Part shown: piece by piece, positions 29,121 through 37,696 of the stretch
How positions within the stretch are numbered: the stretch's first letter is position 1
How the letters are laid out: each line of letters starts with the position of its first letter
Made by a program: the position numbers and the translations under genes
The notes under the pieces: generated by a model
The model's input: the letters and a program-made list of their open reading frames with translations, nothing else
Told to the model about the DNA's origin: nothing
Databases searched by the model: none
NCBI GenBank assembly: GCA_028705775.1
Contig: JAQWCW010000012.1
Coordinates: 24,689-88,688, forward strand
Length of the DNA: 64,000 bases
DNA from: Eubacteriales bacterium
GTDB taxonomy: Bacteria; Bacillota; Clostridia; Christensenellales; Aristaeellaceae
Reading direction: 5' to 3'

Positions 29121-29731
29121 CAGGCGTTACCTCCCCTCGCGGCGCGGACGAAATTGGCAAGAATTTTTATGCCTATATCGCCGCTCTTTTCCGGATGGAA
29201 CTGCGTAGCAAAAACGTTGCCGCGCTGCGCCGCTGCCGTAAACGGCGAAACATAATCGCATACGGCGGCGGTATCCTCCGAAACGCCGCTTATCCGGTAG
29301 GAATGCACAAAATAAACGCAGGGGGACAAAAGCCCGTCAAAAAGCTGCCCGCGTATATCGGAAAGCGTGTTCCAGCCCATATGCGGAACCTTCAAATCGG
29401 TTTTCGGAAAGTGGGTAACCTCGCCCTTAAGAATATGCAGACCCTCAAATTTGCCGTCCTCATAGCTGCAATCGTAAAGCAGCTGCATTCCGAGGCAGAT
29501 TCCGAGAATCGGCTTCCCGCTTCCCGCAAGCGAAATAATTTTCTTGTCAAGCCCCGTCGCCCCGAGCCTTTCACGCGCCTGCGAAAACGCGCCGACCCCG
29601 GGCAGAACGACCGCCTCGGCTTCGTCAAGGCTGCCTGCCTCAGCGATAACGCGGGCGTCCTCGCCAATCGACTCAAACGCCTTCTGAACCGACCTCAGGT
29701 TTCCCATTCCGTAGTCAACAATCGCAATCAC
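29120..29731 (-). CDS. hisH: Imidazole glycerol phosphate synthase glutamine amidotransferase subunit
   Basis: The protein has 203 residues. The class I amidotransferase triad is present: Cys79 in GICLGMQLL, and His/Glu in TQFHPEKSG. The N-terminus [15 protein letters not shown] is the HisH signature. It hydrolyses glutamine and channels ammonia to HisF. It has its own promoter and is followed directly by hisF and the small membrane protein. Confidence 0.97.
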   Translation of the reverse strand: MIAIVDYGMGNLRSVQKAFESIGEDARVIAEAGSLDEAEAVVLPGVGAFSQARERLGATGLDKKIISLAGSGKPILGICLGMQLLYDCSYEDGKFEGLHILKGEVTHFPKTDLKVPHMGWNTLSDIRGQLFDGLLSPCVYFVHSYRISGVSEDTAAVCDYVSPFTAAAQRGNVFATQFHPEKSGDIGIKILANFVRAARGGNA

Positions 29732-29769
29732 AGCTTCAGCCCTCCGAAAACGAATATGGCACTGATAAA

Positions 29770-29799
29770 ATTATAACACAAAGGGCAATCTATGTACAA
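29770..29799 (-). promoter_or_regulatory. Promoter of hisHF
   Basis: TTGTAC (29799-29794) and TATAAT (29775-29770) are 18 bases apart on the minus strand, 39 bases upstream of the hisH ATG. Confidence 0.6.
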
Positions 29800-29932
29800 A
29801 TACGAGCTTTCGCGGAAAGCCGCCGTTAATTTATTGAATTTGCAGGAAAAGAGACGCGGCATATCGAAACTAAACAAGTACGTTTTTGCGCATTTACGCA
29901 AAAGCGCGAATGTATTCTATCGGAGGAACAAA

Positions 29933-30193
29933 ATGTATCGTTACAAAACGCAGGGAACCTGCTCAAGAGAAATAGACCTTGAGATTGAAAACGGGATTAT
30001 AACAAGCTGCACGATTGTCGGCGGCTGCAAGGGCAACACGACGGGGCTTGCTCGCATGGTTATAGGTCAGAAGGCGAGCGAGGTTCAGGATAAGCTTCGC
30101 GGAATACTCTGCCGCGACGGAACGTCCTGCCCCGACCAGCTGTCGCGCGCGATTGAGAGCTATCACAATGAGGAACGGGGAGCAGAAGATTGA
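29933..30193 (+). CDS. TSCPD-domain protein (TIGR03905-like)
   Basis: The protein has 86 residues from ATG 29933, with CGGAGG 7 bases upstream; a longer frame from 29792 lacks a binding site. The sequence RYKTQGTCSREIDLEIENG, then VGGCKGNT, then GTSCPDQLSRAI is the stand-alone TSCPD family. The same domain occurs at the C-terminus of NrdJ ribonucleotide reductases. Four cysteines may bind metal. The function of the stand-alone form is not established. It overlaps the DEAD-box gene by 4 bases, so the two are coupled. Confidence 0.85.
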   Translation: MYRYKTQGTCSREIDLEIENGIITSCTIVGGCKGNTTGLARMVIGQKASEVQDKLRGILCRDGTSCPDQLSRAIESYHNEERGAED

Positions 30194-31383
30194 TAACCAT
30201 TGACAATTCGGGAGACACGAAGAAATTTGCGGAGCTTGACATAAGCGGCGAGGTGCTCAAAGCTGTCGAGCGCATGGGCTTTACGGAAATGACGCCTGTA
30301 CAGGCGAGAACAATACCCCTCATGATGGAGGGGCGCGACATTATGGCTATTGCGCCGACCGGCACGGGCAAAACCGTCGCTTTCGGCATACCGATGCTCG
30401 AATATGTAAACCTTGGCGACAAGCGCGTTCAGGAAATTGTGCTTTGCCCTACGCGCGAGCTTGCGCAGCAGATAGCGGATGAGATTACCGAGCTTGCGCA
30501 TTTCATACCGGAAATCAAGATTGCCTGCATTTACGGCGGACAGCCGATTCCCAAGCAGCTCAGCCAGCTGAAGCGCAGCCCGCAGATTCTTATCTGCACG
30601 CCGGGCCGTTTGCTCGACCATATGCAGCGCGGAAACATTCATCTGGACGCGGTGCATACGATGGTGCTTGACGAGGCGGACGAAATGCTCAAGATGGGCT
30701 TCGTCAAGGATGTTACCTCGATTATTGAAAAAACGCCGTCGGACAGGCAGCTTGTTATGTACTCAGCAACGACGAACCAGGACGTAATGACGATTGCGTG
30801 GAAATTCCAGCACGAGCCTGAGGAAATCATCGTGCAGGCGACGGGCGACAACCGCCCCGATATAGCGCAGTTCGTAATTTCCTGCGAGCAGAGGGACAAG
30901 TACAACAACTTCCTCTACCTGCTTGACAGCGACGAGTACAAGCGCGTGATGGTTTTCTGCAACACGAAGGATATGACGCGCCGCCTGACCGAAAGGCTTG
31001 TTAAGCTCGGCTATTCCGCAGACTGCCTCAACGGCGATATTCCGCAGATTAAGCGCAACCAGACGATGGAAGCTTTCCGCAAGAACAAGTTCCAAATCCT
31101 GATTGCGACGGACGTTGCGGCGCGCGGGCTTGACATAGACGATGTCGAGGCTGTTATCAATTATGATTTGCCGCAGGAAAACGAATACTACACGCACAGG
31201 ATTGGCAGAACCGGCAGAGCCAAGCGGCACGGAGTAAGCTTTTCCTTCGTAACCTTCGTTGAAAGCGTGCGGATGGACGAAATTCTCAAGTACATAAGCG
31301 CTAAGCCTATCAACCTCCGCTTTGACGAGAACGGCGTGCTTTCCTACGCTGAGGACGGAAAACCCTTCTTTGAAAAGATTTAA
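30190..31383 (+). CDS. DEAD-box ATP-dependent RNA helicase
   Basis: The protein has 397 residues. All motifs are present: Q motif (GFTEMTPVQARTIP), motif I APTGTGKT (54-62), PTREL, TPGR, DEAD (161-164), SAT, ATDVAARGLDI and HRIGRTGR. Only a short tail follows the RecA2 domain, so it is a minimal core enzyme of the CshA/RhlE kind. It unwinds short RNA duplexes in ribosome assembly or RNA decay. The start is TTG 30190, preceded by GGGGAG, and overlaps the stop of the TSCPD gene. Confidence 0.93.
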   Translation: MITIDNSGDTKKFAELDISGEVLKAVERMGFTEMTPVQARTIPLMMEGRDIMAIAPTGTGKTVAFGIPMLEYVNLGDKRVQEIVLCPTRELAQQIADEITELAHFIPEIKIACIYGGQPIPKQLSQLKRSPQILICTPGRLLDHMQRGNIHLDAVHTMVLDEADEMLKMGFVKDVTSIIEKTPSDRQLVMYSATTNQDVMTIAWKFQHEPEEIIVQATGDNRPDIAQFVISCEQRDKYNNFLYLLDSDEYKRVMVFCNTKDMTRRLTERLVKLGYSADCLNGDIPQIKRNQTMEAFRKNKFQILIATDVAARGLDIDDVEAVINYDLPQENEYYTHRIGRTGRAKRHGVSFSFVTFVESVRMDEILKYISAKPINLRFDENGVLSYAEDGKPFFEKI

Positions 31384-31445
31384 CGGAAATTAAACGGCTT
31401 TCTTATTCGTTATCTGTATGTCTGAAAGCGAAGGGAGGCGCGGCA

Positions 31446-31991
31446 TTGAAATATATACGCCGTTTCGTATGGTATCTCGCCTCGCGGCTGGCTCTGTGCT
31501 GCTGCCTTATCGGCGTTATGACCGTGGTTTTCTACTATGCGATGAATTTTGCGAATATGTATGTGGTTATCGGCGACGGAATGGCGATGCGCGCCAAAAT
31601 CGTAATGGGCGTTACGGACGAGGTAACGGAGCTGCCGAAGTTTTTCCAGCAATCCTGCCTTGAAAGGGACGAAACCCTCCTTCGCGCGATTAACGGGGAA
31701 AACACCTACTCGCAGTACGACATTACGGGAATCGACCATCGCGTGAGCCTTTCATGGATGTGGTGCTGGCCGTGGGACACCTCGGCGCGCGTTGATTTCA
31801 CGGAATCCGTTCCGGGAATAGACGGGCGAATAAAGAGCGAGTACAAGCAGGCGGCTACGGAGGCAGGAAAGCAGAGCGGGACGGATTTAACCTACCCGCC
31901 GAAATGGACAACGACCACCTACCGCGCGCAGATGGTGCGCGAGAACGGCAGATGGTATGTAAAAAGCTTATCAATACTATCTCAGCAGTAA
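31446..31991 (+). CDS. Single-helix membrane-anchored protein of unknown function
   Basis: The protein has 181 residues from TTG 31446, with GGGAGG upstream. One strong membrane helix near residues 11-32 follows basic residues, so the C-terminal 145 residues are predicted outside the membrane. That part contains a tryptophan-rich strip (SLSWMWCWPWD) and a C-terminal YRAQMVRENGRWYVKSLSIL that reads like a lipocalin- or NTF2-type beta sheet end. I recognise no family. It lies between the helicase and dus genes, 12 bases from dus. Confidence 0.65.
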   Translation: MKYIRRFVWYLASRLALCCCLIGVMTVVFYYAMNFANMYVVIGDGMAMRAKIVMGVTDEVTELPKFFQQSCLERDETLLRAINGENTYSQYDITGIDHRVSLSWMWCWPWDTSARVDFTESVPGIDGRIKSEYKQAATEAGKQSGTDLTYPPKWTTTTYRAQMVRENGRWYVKSLSILSQQ

Positions 31992-32003
31992 CGGCGGTAA
32001 AAA

Positions 32004-33044
32004 ATGCAAGAAACGACAAACCAAAGAAACATACCGCTTATCCTTGCGCCACTCGCAGGCGTTACGGACGCCGCGTTCCGCTCCGTGTGCTTTGAGCACG
32101 GGGCGGATTTTGCCGTAACCGAAATGGTTTCCGCGCAGGGACTTTTGCACTGCAAAAAGGACAATTCCGCAATGGTTTCCCTGCTCAAAAAATACGATAT
32201 GGAAAACGGACGGCTCGCAATCCAGATTTTCGGGCGCGAGCCGCTTTATATGGCTGAGGCTGCCGCGCGCCTTTCCGAAACGGAAGGCTACTGCGCAATC
32301 GACATCAATATGGGCTGCCCCGCGCCGAAGGTAACAAGCGGCGGGAACGGCTCGGCGCTGATGAAAAAGCCGCTTCTGTGCGCAGATATTTTCCGCTCGG
32401 TTGTCGCCGCAACGCTGCTGCCCGTAACAGCAAAAATACGGCTCGGCTGGGACGATACGTCCAAAAACGCCCTCGAAATATGCCGGATTGCGCGCGAGGA
32501 GGGCGTCAGCGCCGTTACAATACACGGAAGAACGCGGACGCAGATGTATTCAGGGCGTGCAGACTGGGCGGCGATTGGCAGAATCAAGGCGGCGGTAAAG
32601 CTGCCGATAATCGCAAACGGCGACGTATTCGAGCCTGAGGACGCTGTCGAAATACAGAAAACGACAGGCGCGGACGGGGTAATGATAGCGCGCGGCGCGC
32701 TCGGCAACCCTTTTTTATTTGAGCAGATTAAATCGCTAATCGGGAGCGGCTCATATGAGATTCCCGATATTTCAAAACGCATAGGCGTATGCCTTACGCA
32801 CTACGAGAGAAACATTGAAGAAAACGGAAGCGACATCGCGATTAAGGAAATGCGCAAGCACGTCGCGTGGTATTTGAGCGGGTTCTACGGCTCGGCGCAG
32901 CTCAAGCATAGCGTTAACCAAATGCAGGACTATGAAACGGTGCGCTCGGCGCTTCTCGCATATGAAAAGCAGCTTCGCGACATCGGGAAAACGCTCCCGA
33001 CGCCCAGAACCAGACAGAGCATAAGCGAAAGGGCGGCGGAATAA
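32004..33044 (+). CDS. dus: tRNA-dihydrouridine synthase
   Basis: The protein has 346 residues. The FMN-binding TIM barrel starts with LILAPLAGVTDAAFR. The catalytic cysteine lies in INMGCPAPKV, and TIHGRTRTQMYSGRADW and IIANGDVF bind FMN and phosphate. A C-terminal helical domain follows (ENGSDIAIKEMRKHVAWYLSG). It reduces uridines in the tRNA D-loop with NADPH. The Bacillota enzyme (DusB-like) can have broad targets. A GC-rich hairpin lies just after the stop. Confidence 0.95.
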   Translation: MQETTNQRNIPLILAPLAGVTDAAFRSVCFEHGADFAVTEMVSAQGLLHCKKDNSAMVSLLKKYDMENGRLAIQIFGREPLYMAEAAARLSETEGYCAIDINMGCPAPKVTSGGNGSALMKKPLLCADIFRSVVAATLLPVTAKIRLGWDDTSKNALEICRIAREEGVSAVTIHGRTRTQMYSGRADWAAIGRIKAAVKLPIIANGDVFEPEDAVEIQKTTGADGVMIARGALGNPFLFEQIKSLIGSGSYEIPDISKRIGVCLTHYERNIEENGSDIAIKEMRKHVAWYLSGFYGSAQLKHSVNQMQDYETVRSALLAYEKQLRDIGKTLPTPRTRQSISERAAE

Positions 33045-33048
33045 CAAA

Positions 33049-33084
33049 CGGCGCGGAAAGCGGTCAATGCCGCAGTCCGCGCCG
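33049..33084. terminator. GC-rich hairpin between convergent dus and era
   Basis: CGGCGCGGA (33049-33057) pairs with TCCGCGCCG (33076-33084), with an inner GCGG/CCGC stem. No U-run follows, so termination is possible but not certain. A second imperfect inverted repeat (TAAGCGGCG at 33112 with its complement at 33148-33156) ends on the era stop codon. Confidence 0.45.
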
Positions 33085-33153
33085 ATGCTATATACGCAAA
33101 TCCAAATCAGATAAGCGGCGTATCCGCCGTACCTCGCTTCGTTTACGCGCCGC

Positions 33154-34059
33154 TTACTTCTCCCCGTACCCCAGCGTTCGCAAATCGCTGACGCTGTTGC
33201 GCCAGTTCGGGCGAACCTTAATCCACAGCTTCAGATTAACGCGCGAATCAAGCAGCTGCTCGATTTCCATACGCGATTCCTCACCGATTGTTCTGAGCAT
33301 AGCGCCCTTTTTGCCGATGATTATCGCCTTATGCGCGTCGCGCTCGCAGTATACGTCCGCGTTAATCTCGGTCATGACAGTGCCGTCCGCGCGCTCATAC
33401 TTTTCAATGCCCATAATTTCAACGCCGATTCCGTGCGGAACCTCGTCGCGCAGATGCGAAAGCGCCTTTTCACGGATAAGCTCCGCGCAGATGAGCCTTT
33501 CGGGCTGGTCGGTAAGCATATCATCCGGAAAATACTTTGGCCCCACCGGCAGATATGAGCGGATAACCGTTTTAAGCTCCTCAAGCCCGTCGCCGGTTTT
33601 GGCGCTGAGGGGAACGATTTCGTCCGCGCCAAAGCCCTGAAGCTCGCTAATCACGGAAAGCAGCTTGTCCTTCTTGAGAAGGTCAATCTTGTTGAGCGCG
33701 ATAATCTTCTTAATTCCGCGCTTGTTTTCGTTTTCAAGGATTTCCCTGTCCTTGGCTGTAATCAGATTTGCGTCCAGCACAATCAGAAGCTCGTCGATTC
33801 CGTCCATCGCCTCGCGAACGGACTTCATCATGGTTTCGCCGAGCTTTGTGCGCGGAGTGTGCATTCCCGGGGTGTCGAGGAACACCGTCTGCCAGTCCTC
33901 GCCGCCCACAACGCCCATAATCCTGTTGCGCGTAGTCTGCGGCTTATCCGAAACTATCGCAATCTTTTCCCCTACAAGCGCGTTGATAAGCGTGCTTTTG
34001 CCTACGTTCGGTCTGCCGATAATGGCTATGAAGCCGCTGTGAAATTCCTTTTCGCTCAT
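33154..34059 (-). CDS. era: GTPase Era
   Basis: The protein has 301 residues. G motifs are GRPNVGKST (15-23), the switch with TTRNRI, DTPGMHTPR, and NKIDLLKK. The C-terminal KH domain (VYCERDAHKAIIIGKKGAMLRTI) binds the 3' end of 16S rRNA. Era works in 30S assembly. Its ATG shares one base with the stop of the ybeY-cdd fusion (TAATG). It is the last gene of the conserved phoH-pgpH-ybeY-cdd-era series. Confidence 0.97.
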   Translation of the reverse strand: MSEKEFHSGFIAIIGRPNVGKSTLINALVGEKIAIVSDKPQTTRNRIMGVVGGEDWQTVFLDTPGMHTPRTKLGETMMKSVREAMDGIDELLIVLDANLITAKDREILENENKRGIKKIIALNKIDLLKKDKLLSVISELQGFGADEIVPLSAKTGDGLEELKTVIRSYLPVGPKYFPDDMLTDQPERLICAELIREKALSHLRDEVPHGIGVEIMGIEKYERADGTVMTEINADVYCERDAHKAIIIGKKGAMLRTIGEESRMEIEQLLDSRVNLKLWIKVRPNWRNSVSDLRTLGYGEK

Positions 34060-34961
34060 TAATCCTTATCCCCCATAAGCGACGCCTTGCCAAAGCCGTG
34101 AGGCAGAAGCTGCGTCAGCTTTTCCGTTAATACAACTCCGTCGGCTCCCGCCACAGTGACGATAAGCCCCGAAGAAAACTCGTTAAGCACCTGCCGGCAA
34201 GCCCCGCAGGGCCACGGCGAATCACCGGAAGAAACAATCGCAATCCTTGTGAACTCGCGCTCCCCTGCCGCTATCGCCGCAAACGCCGCGCAGCGCTCGG
34301 CGCAGATTGTAAGCCCGAAGCTCGCGTTCTCAATATTGCAGCCGGTAAAAATATGCCCCGTGCTTGTCATCAGCGCCGCGCCGACGGAATAGCCCGAATA
34401 CGGCGCATAGGCATTCCTGACAACCTCGCGCGCCGCGCTGAGCAGCCGTTCATCGTCCGACGAATAATCGCGCGTCATTCCCGCGTCGGAAAGAGCCTTT
34501 TCTTCCATTTCCCTCATCCTCGCTTTTTCGGCGGGCTGCATATGGTCATAGCCCATCAGATGAAACAATCCGTGAACAAGAAGATAGCACATCTCGCGCT
34601 CAAAGCTATGCCCGTATTCGAGCGCCTGCTCCCTCGCCCTTTCGGACGAAATCACAATATCGCCCAGAACGCACGCGCCCGCGTCCGCGTCATACTCGGC
34701 TCTGAGCCGCTTTGCGGAATCCCTCGCGGTATGCCCCTGCCTATAGTTTACCGTAGGAAAGCTGAGAACATCCGTCGCCTTGTCAATCTTTCTTTCGGAA
34801 GAATTGATTTTGCGGATGGTTTCGTCGTCCGTGATAATCACGGAGGCGAAAAGGCTTTCGCCCAAAGCCTCGGCTCTTTCCGCCGCGTCCGCGGCAAGCT
34901 GAAGCTTTACGGGCAGCTCGTCGGGAATACCGTCGGTGCATACGCGCATCTCAAGCTTCAT
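34059..34961 (-). CDS. YbeY endoribonuclease fused to cytidine deaminase
   Basis: The protein has 300 residues with two complete domains. Residues 1-162 are YbeY: VLSFP and the zinc site HGLFHLMGYDH (130-140, His130, His134, His140). Residues 172-296 are cytidine deaminase: YAPYSGYSVGAAL, the zinc and catalytic CAE (220-222), and PCGACRQ (251-257). YbeY matures 16S rRNA and takes part in ribosome quality control. Cdd turns cytidine into uridine. In many Bacillota the order is ybeY, dgkA, cdd, era; here dgkA is absent and ybeY and cdd are one frame. The start overlaps the pgpH stop by 4 bases. Both active sites look intact. Confidence 0.93.
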   Translation of the reverse strand: MKLEMRVCTDGIPDELPVKLQLAADAAERAEALGESLFASVIITDDETIRKINSSERKIDKATDVLSFPTVNYRQGHTARDSAKRLRAEYDADAGACVLGDIVISSERAREQALEYGHSFEREMCYLLVHGLFHLMGYDHMQPAEKARMREMEEKALSDAGMTRDYSSDDERLLSAAREVVRNAYAPYSGYSVGAALMTSTGHIFTGCNIENASFGLTICAERCAAFAAIAAGEREFTRIAIVSSGDSPWPCGACRQVLNEFSSGLIVTVAGADGVVLTEKLTQLLPHGFGKASLMGDKD

Positions 34962-37696
34962 TCCCGCTTCGCCCCTTCCGGCTCCTCATGCGCCTTTGTA
35001 TCGGCAGCCGTCTCGGCGACCTTTTGCTCGGCGGGTTTCTTGTCTTGCGTATTTGCGCCTTCATCGCTTGCGGCGGCTTTTGCTTCCGCTTTCGGCTCGC
35101 CCTGCTTGCTTTGGCTGACGGGCGCTGAAATTTCGCCGCCCGTATGCTCCTCGCGCTTTGCTTCCGGCTTCTGCGCCTGCGCGGAAGCGGCGCTTTCCTT
35201 TGCTTCGGGCGCTTGAGCCGCTTCCTCTTTGATTTCGGGCTTCGGCTTTACAGGCGCGGAAGGAACAACATGAGCGACTTCCGTCTTTATTTCGGCTTTA
35301 GCATCTGCCTTTACTTCGGGCTTTGCTTCGGCTTTTGCTTCCGCCTTTACTTCGGGCTTTGCTTCGGGCTTCTGCTCCCTTATCTGCCTTGGCGGCTGCG
35401 GCGCGTTCGCGTCTATCGGCTGCGGAGGCTCGCCGTCATGCTGGCGTTTAAGGAGCGCCTCCTGCGTCTGCACTCCGCTTTCGTCCGTATCCTTGCGGGT
35501 AAGCGCAATTTTTTCCTCGTTCTTTTCCCTTATCTGCTTGATTGAAACGGACGGATACTCGATTCTTTCATGGAAAACGCCGTTCATAACGGTTGCGAAC
35601 GCCTCACAAATTTTGTCCATTTCAGCAAAGGTAAGGGGCGACATTGAAAGCTGACCGTCCTCAAGCTTGCTTCTGACAAGCTGGATAATGAAATCCTCAA
35701 TCGCTTCGGGCGTCGGGTTCTTCATCGTTCTTACAGCCGCCTCGATTGTGTCGGCAAGCATGACGATTGCGGCTTCCTTGGTCGTCGGCTTTTCGCCGTC
35801 ATAACGGAAATCCTTGATATTAATCTGCGCGTCGGGGTTATCCTTGACGGCGCGGTAATAGAAATACATGACGGGGGTATCGCCGTGATGCTGCGCGATT
35901 ATCTGCTGCACCTCAAAGGGCAGGCGCGCCTTTTGGGCAAGCTGAACGCCATCGCGGGTATGCGAGGTAACGATTGCCGCAGAAACGTAGGGGTCAGTCT
36001 TTTCATGCGGATTTTCGCCCATCTGGTTTTCCTTGAAATAGTTCGGACGCTTGAGCTTGCCTATATCGTGATAATACGCTCCGACGCGCGCAAGCAGAGG
36101 ATTCGCTCCGACGCTTTCGGCGGCAGCCTCGGCAAGATTTCCGACGACGATGCTGTGATGATACGTGCCGGGAGTTTCGATGAGCAAGCGCCTCAAAAGC
36201 GGCTGATTGGGATTTGCAAGCTCCAGTAGCTTTGCGGTGGTTGCGAGATTGAAAACAACCTCAAAAATAGGCTGGAAGCTGACGGCAAGCAGCGCGGACA
36301 GGATTCCGCCGCCGAGCGCCCACAGCGCGCTGTCCACCATTGCGCTCATATCGCTGTTGGTCAGGAAGGCAATGGCGAAAATCACTACGGCATTGGAAAC
36401 GGAAATCAGTATACCCGTAAGCAGAACCCTTGTGCGCTGGGATTTTTTATGGAGCATAAGCGCGCATATCGGCCCGCTTACAAGCACCATATACATCATA
36501 TAAACCATCTGCGCGGCGTAGGCGCTGTCGCCGCCCATGCTGAGCGCGGCAACGACGAGTGCGATAATCGTATTGGCTGTAATTGCCACAGACGAGCTTA
36601 CCATGCCCGTCAAAAGAAGCACGGCGAGAGCAACCGGCGCAAAATACGGCTGCTCAAGCGAAATTGCGACAACGGACAAGCCCTCGGTAAGCACGAGCGA
36701 GAGCATAAGAAGCGACATTTTGCGCTTGTCGGTGAGCATATCCCTGTCGAAAAGCAGGATGAGCATATACAAAACGGCGGAAAGAAGCACATAGATAATG
36801 AGCGCTCCCATATAGACGTTCATATCAATCCTGTTATCGGCAAGCAGCCCAAGGCTTCTTAAGATTTCAAGCTGAGTGGACTTTACGCGCGTTCCGCTTT
36901 CGACGATATTCTCGCCCTGCTTGTATATGACATCCTCAACCGCGTCATAGGCAATCTGCCGCGCCGCCTGCGTAGCCTCGTTGTCGATAACCATATTGGG
37001 AAGAATGCAGGCGCGAAGGAGCGAGCGGGCGACGTTCTGATACATATTCATGTCTATTCTGTTCATCGAAAGGTTCAGAATAGACGAAATGGACTGCTCC
37101 TCCTGCCCCTCGCTTATAGTGGCGGCAAGGGTGTTCTTTATCACGGAGGTGAAAAGCTTACGCTCCAAATCCAGCTCGTCAAGGTTTGAGCGGAGCAGGG
37201 TTGTAAGCTGATACGGAGCGAGCTTCAAATCGGGCATAAGGGACTCGGCGTAGGCGATATCCGTATCGGCGAACACAAGCTCGTCCTTACCCGCGCATTC
37301 GCTTTCCGAAAGAAGCAAATCGGAGTAATTGACTACCGCCTTCATTTCGTCCATAACAAGGTTCAGCTTTGCCAGAACCTCGGCTTCGACGCCGTCAATC
37401 GGATGATAGCTCGGCTGAACCGCGGCGGCGGCTGCCTGCCTGCGCTGAACAGTGGTTATTTCGTCAACGACATCGCGCGTTGCCGTAATCGTTTTCGGCG
37501 CTATGCTTCCGACGACAAGGTTATACCTTTCGGGGGTGGAAGCGAGCATATAGATGCAAGCCATGAGAAGCATTCCCACGGCGAGTATCAGCGTGCCGGT
37601 AAGCTCCTTGCGGCGGCGGATTCTTTCCGGCCCCGCAAGCTCGCTCTTTGCGCGCTTATTCTTGAACAGGCTTTTTCTGGTTTTCCAAAGTTTCAT
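34958..37696 (-). CDS. pgpH: PgpH-like 7TM-HD cyclic dinucleotide phosphodiesterase with long acidic/basic tail
   Basis: The protein has 912 residues. Order: a membrane helix near 34-52, an extracellular 7TMR-HDED domain (about 55-290), seven membrane helices (about 291-500), then a cytosolic HD domain with ETPGTYHHSIVVGNLAEAA and ARVGAYYHDIGKLKRP, and later ADTIEAAVRTM. PgpH hydrolyses c-di-AMP. The C-terminal 170 residues form a low-complexity tail rich in Glu, Ala, Lys and Pro with tandem KAEAKPEV-type units, which typical PgpH proteins lack. The first 740 residues are normal. It overlaps phoH and ybeY-cdd by 4 bases each. Confidence 0.93.
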   Translation of the reverse strand: MKLWKTRKSLFKNKRAKSELAGPERIRRRKELTGTLILAVGMLLMACIYMLASTPERYNLVVGSIAPKTITATRDVVDEITTVQRRQAAAAAVQPSYHPIDGVEAEVLAKLNLVMDEMKAVVNYSDLLLSESECAGKDELVFADTDIAYAESLMPDLKLAPYQLTTLLRSNLDELDLERKLFTSVIKNTLAATISEGQEEQSISSILNLSMNRIDMNMYQNVARSLLRACILPNMVIDNEATQAARQIAYDAVEDVIYKQGENIVESGTRVKSTQLEILRSLGLLADNRIDMNVYMGALIIYVLLSAVLYMLILLFDRDMLTDKRKMSLLMLSLVLTEGLSVVAISLEQPYFAPVALAVLLLTGMVSSSVAITANTIIALVVAALSMGGDSAYAAQMVYMMYMVLVSGPICALMLHKKSQRTRVLLTGILISVSNAVVIFAIAFLTNSDMSAMVDSALWALGGGILSALLAVSFQPIFEVVFNLATTAKLLELANPNQPLLRRLLIETPGTYHHSIVVGNLAEAAAESVGANPLLARVGAYYHDIGKLKRPNYFKENQMGENPHEKTDPYVSAAIVTSHTRDGVQLAQKARLPFEVQQIIAQHHGDTPVMYFYYRAVKDNPDAQINIKDFRYDGEKPTTKEAAIVMLADTIEAAVRTMKNPTPEAIEDFIIQLVRSKLEDGQLSMSPLTFAEMDKICEAFATVMNGVFHERIEYPSVSIKQIREKNEEKIALTRKDTDESGVQTQEALLKRQHDGEPPQPIDANAPQPPRQIREQKPEAKPEVKAEAKAEAKPEVKADAKAEIKTEVAHVVPSAPVKPKPEIKEEAAQAPEAKESAASAQAQKPEAKREEHTGGEISAPVSQSKQGEPKAEAKAAASDEGANTQDKKPAEQKVAETAADTKAHEEPEGAKRE
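35307..35367. repeat. Short tandem repeat coding the PgpH tail
   Basis: A 25-base segment at 35307-35331 recurs identically at 35343-35367, a 36-base period. Shorter related copies lie on both sides (35020-35400). They encode Lys-Ala-Glu and Lys-Pro-Glu units, consistent with slippage expansion. Confidence 0.7.
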
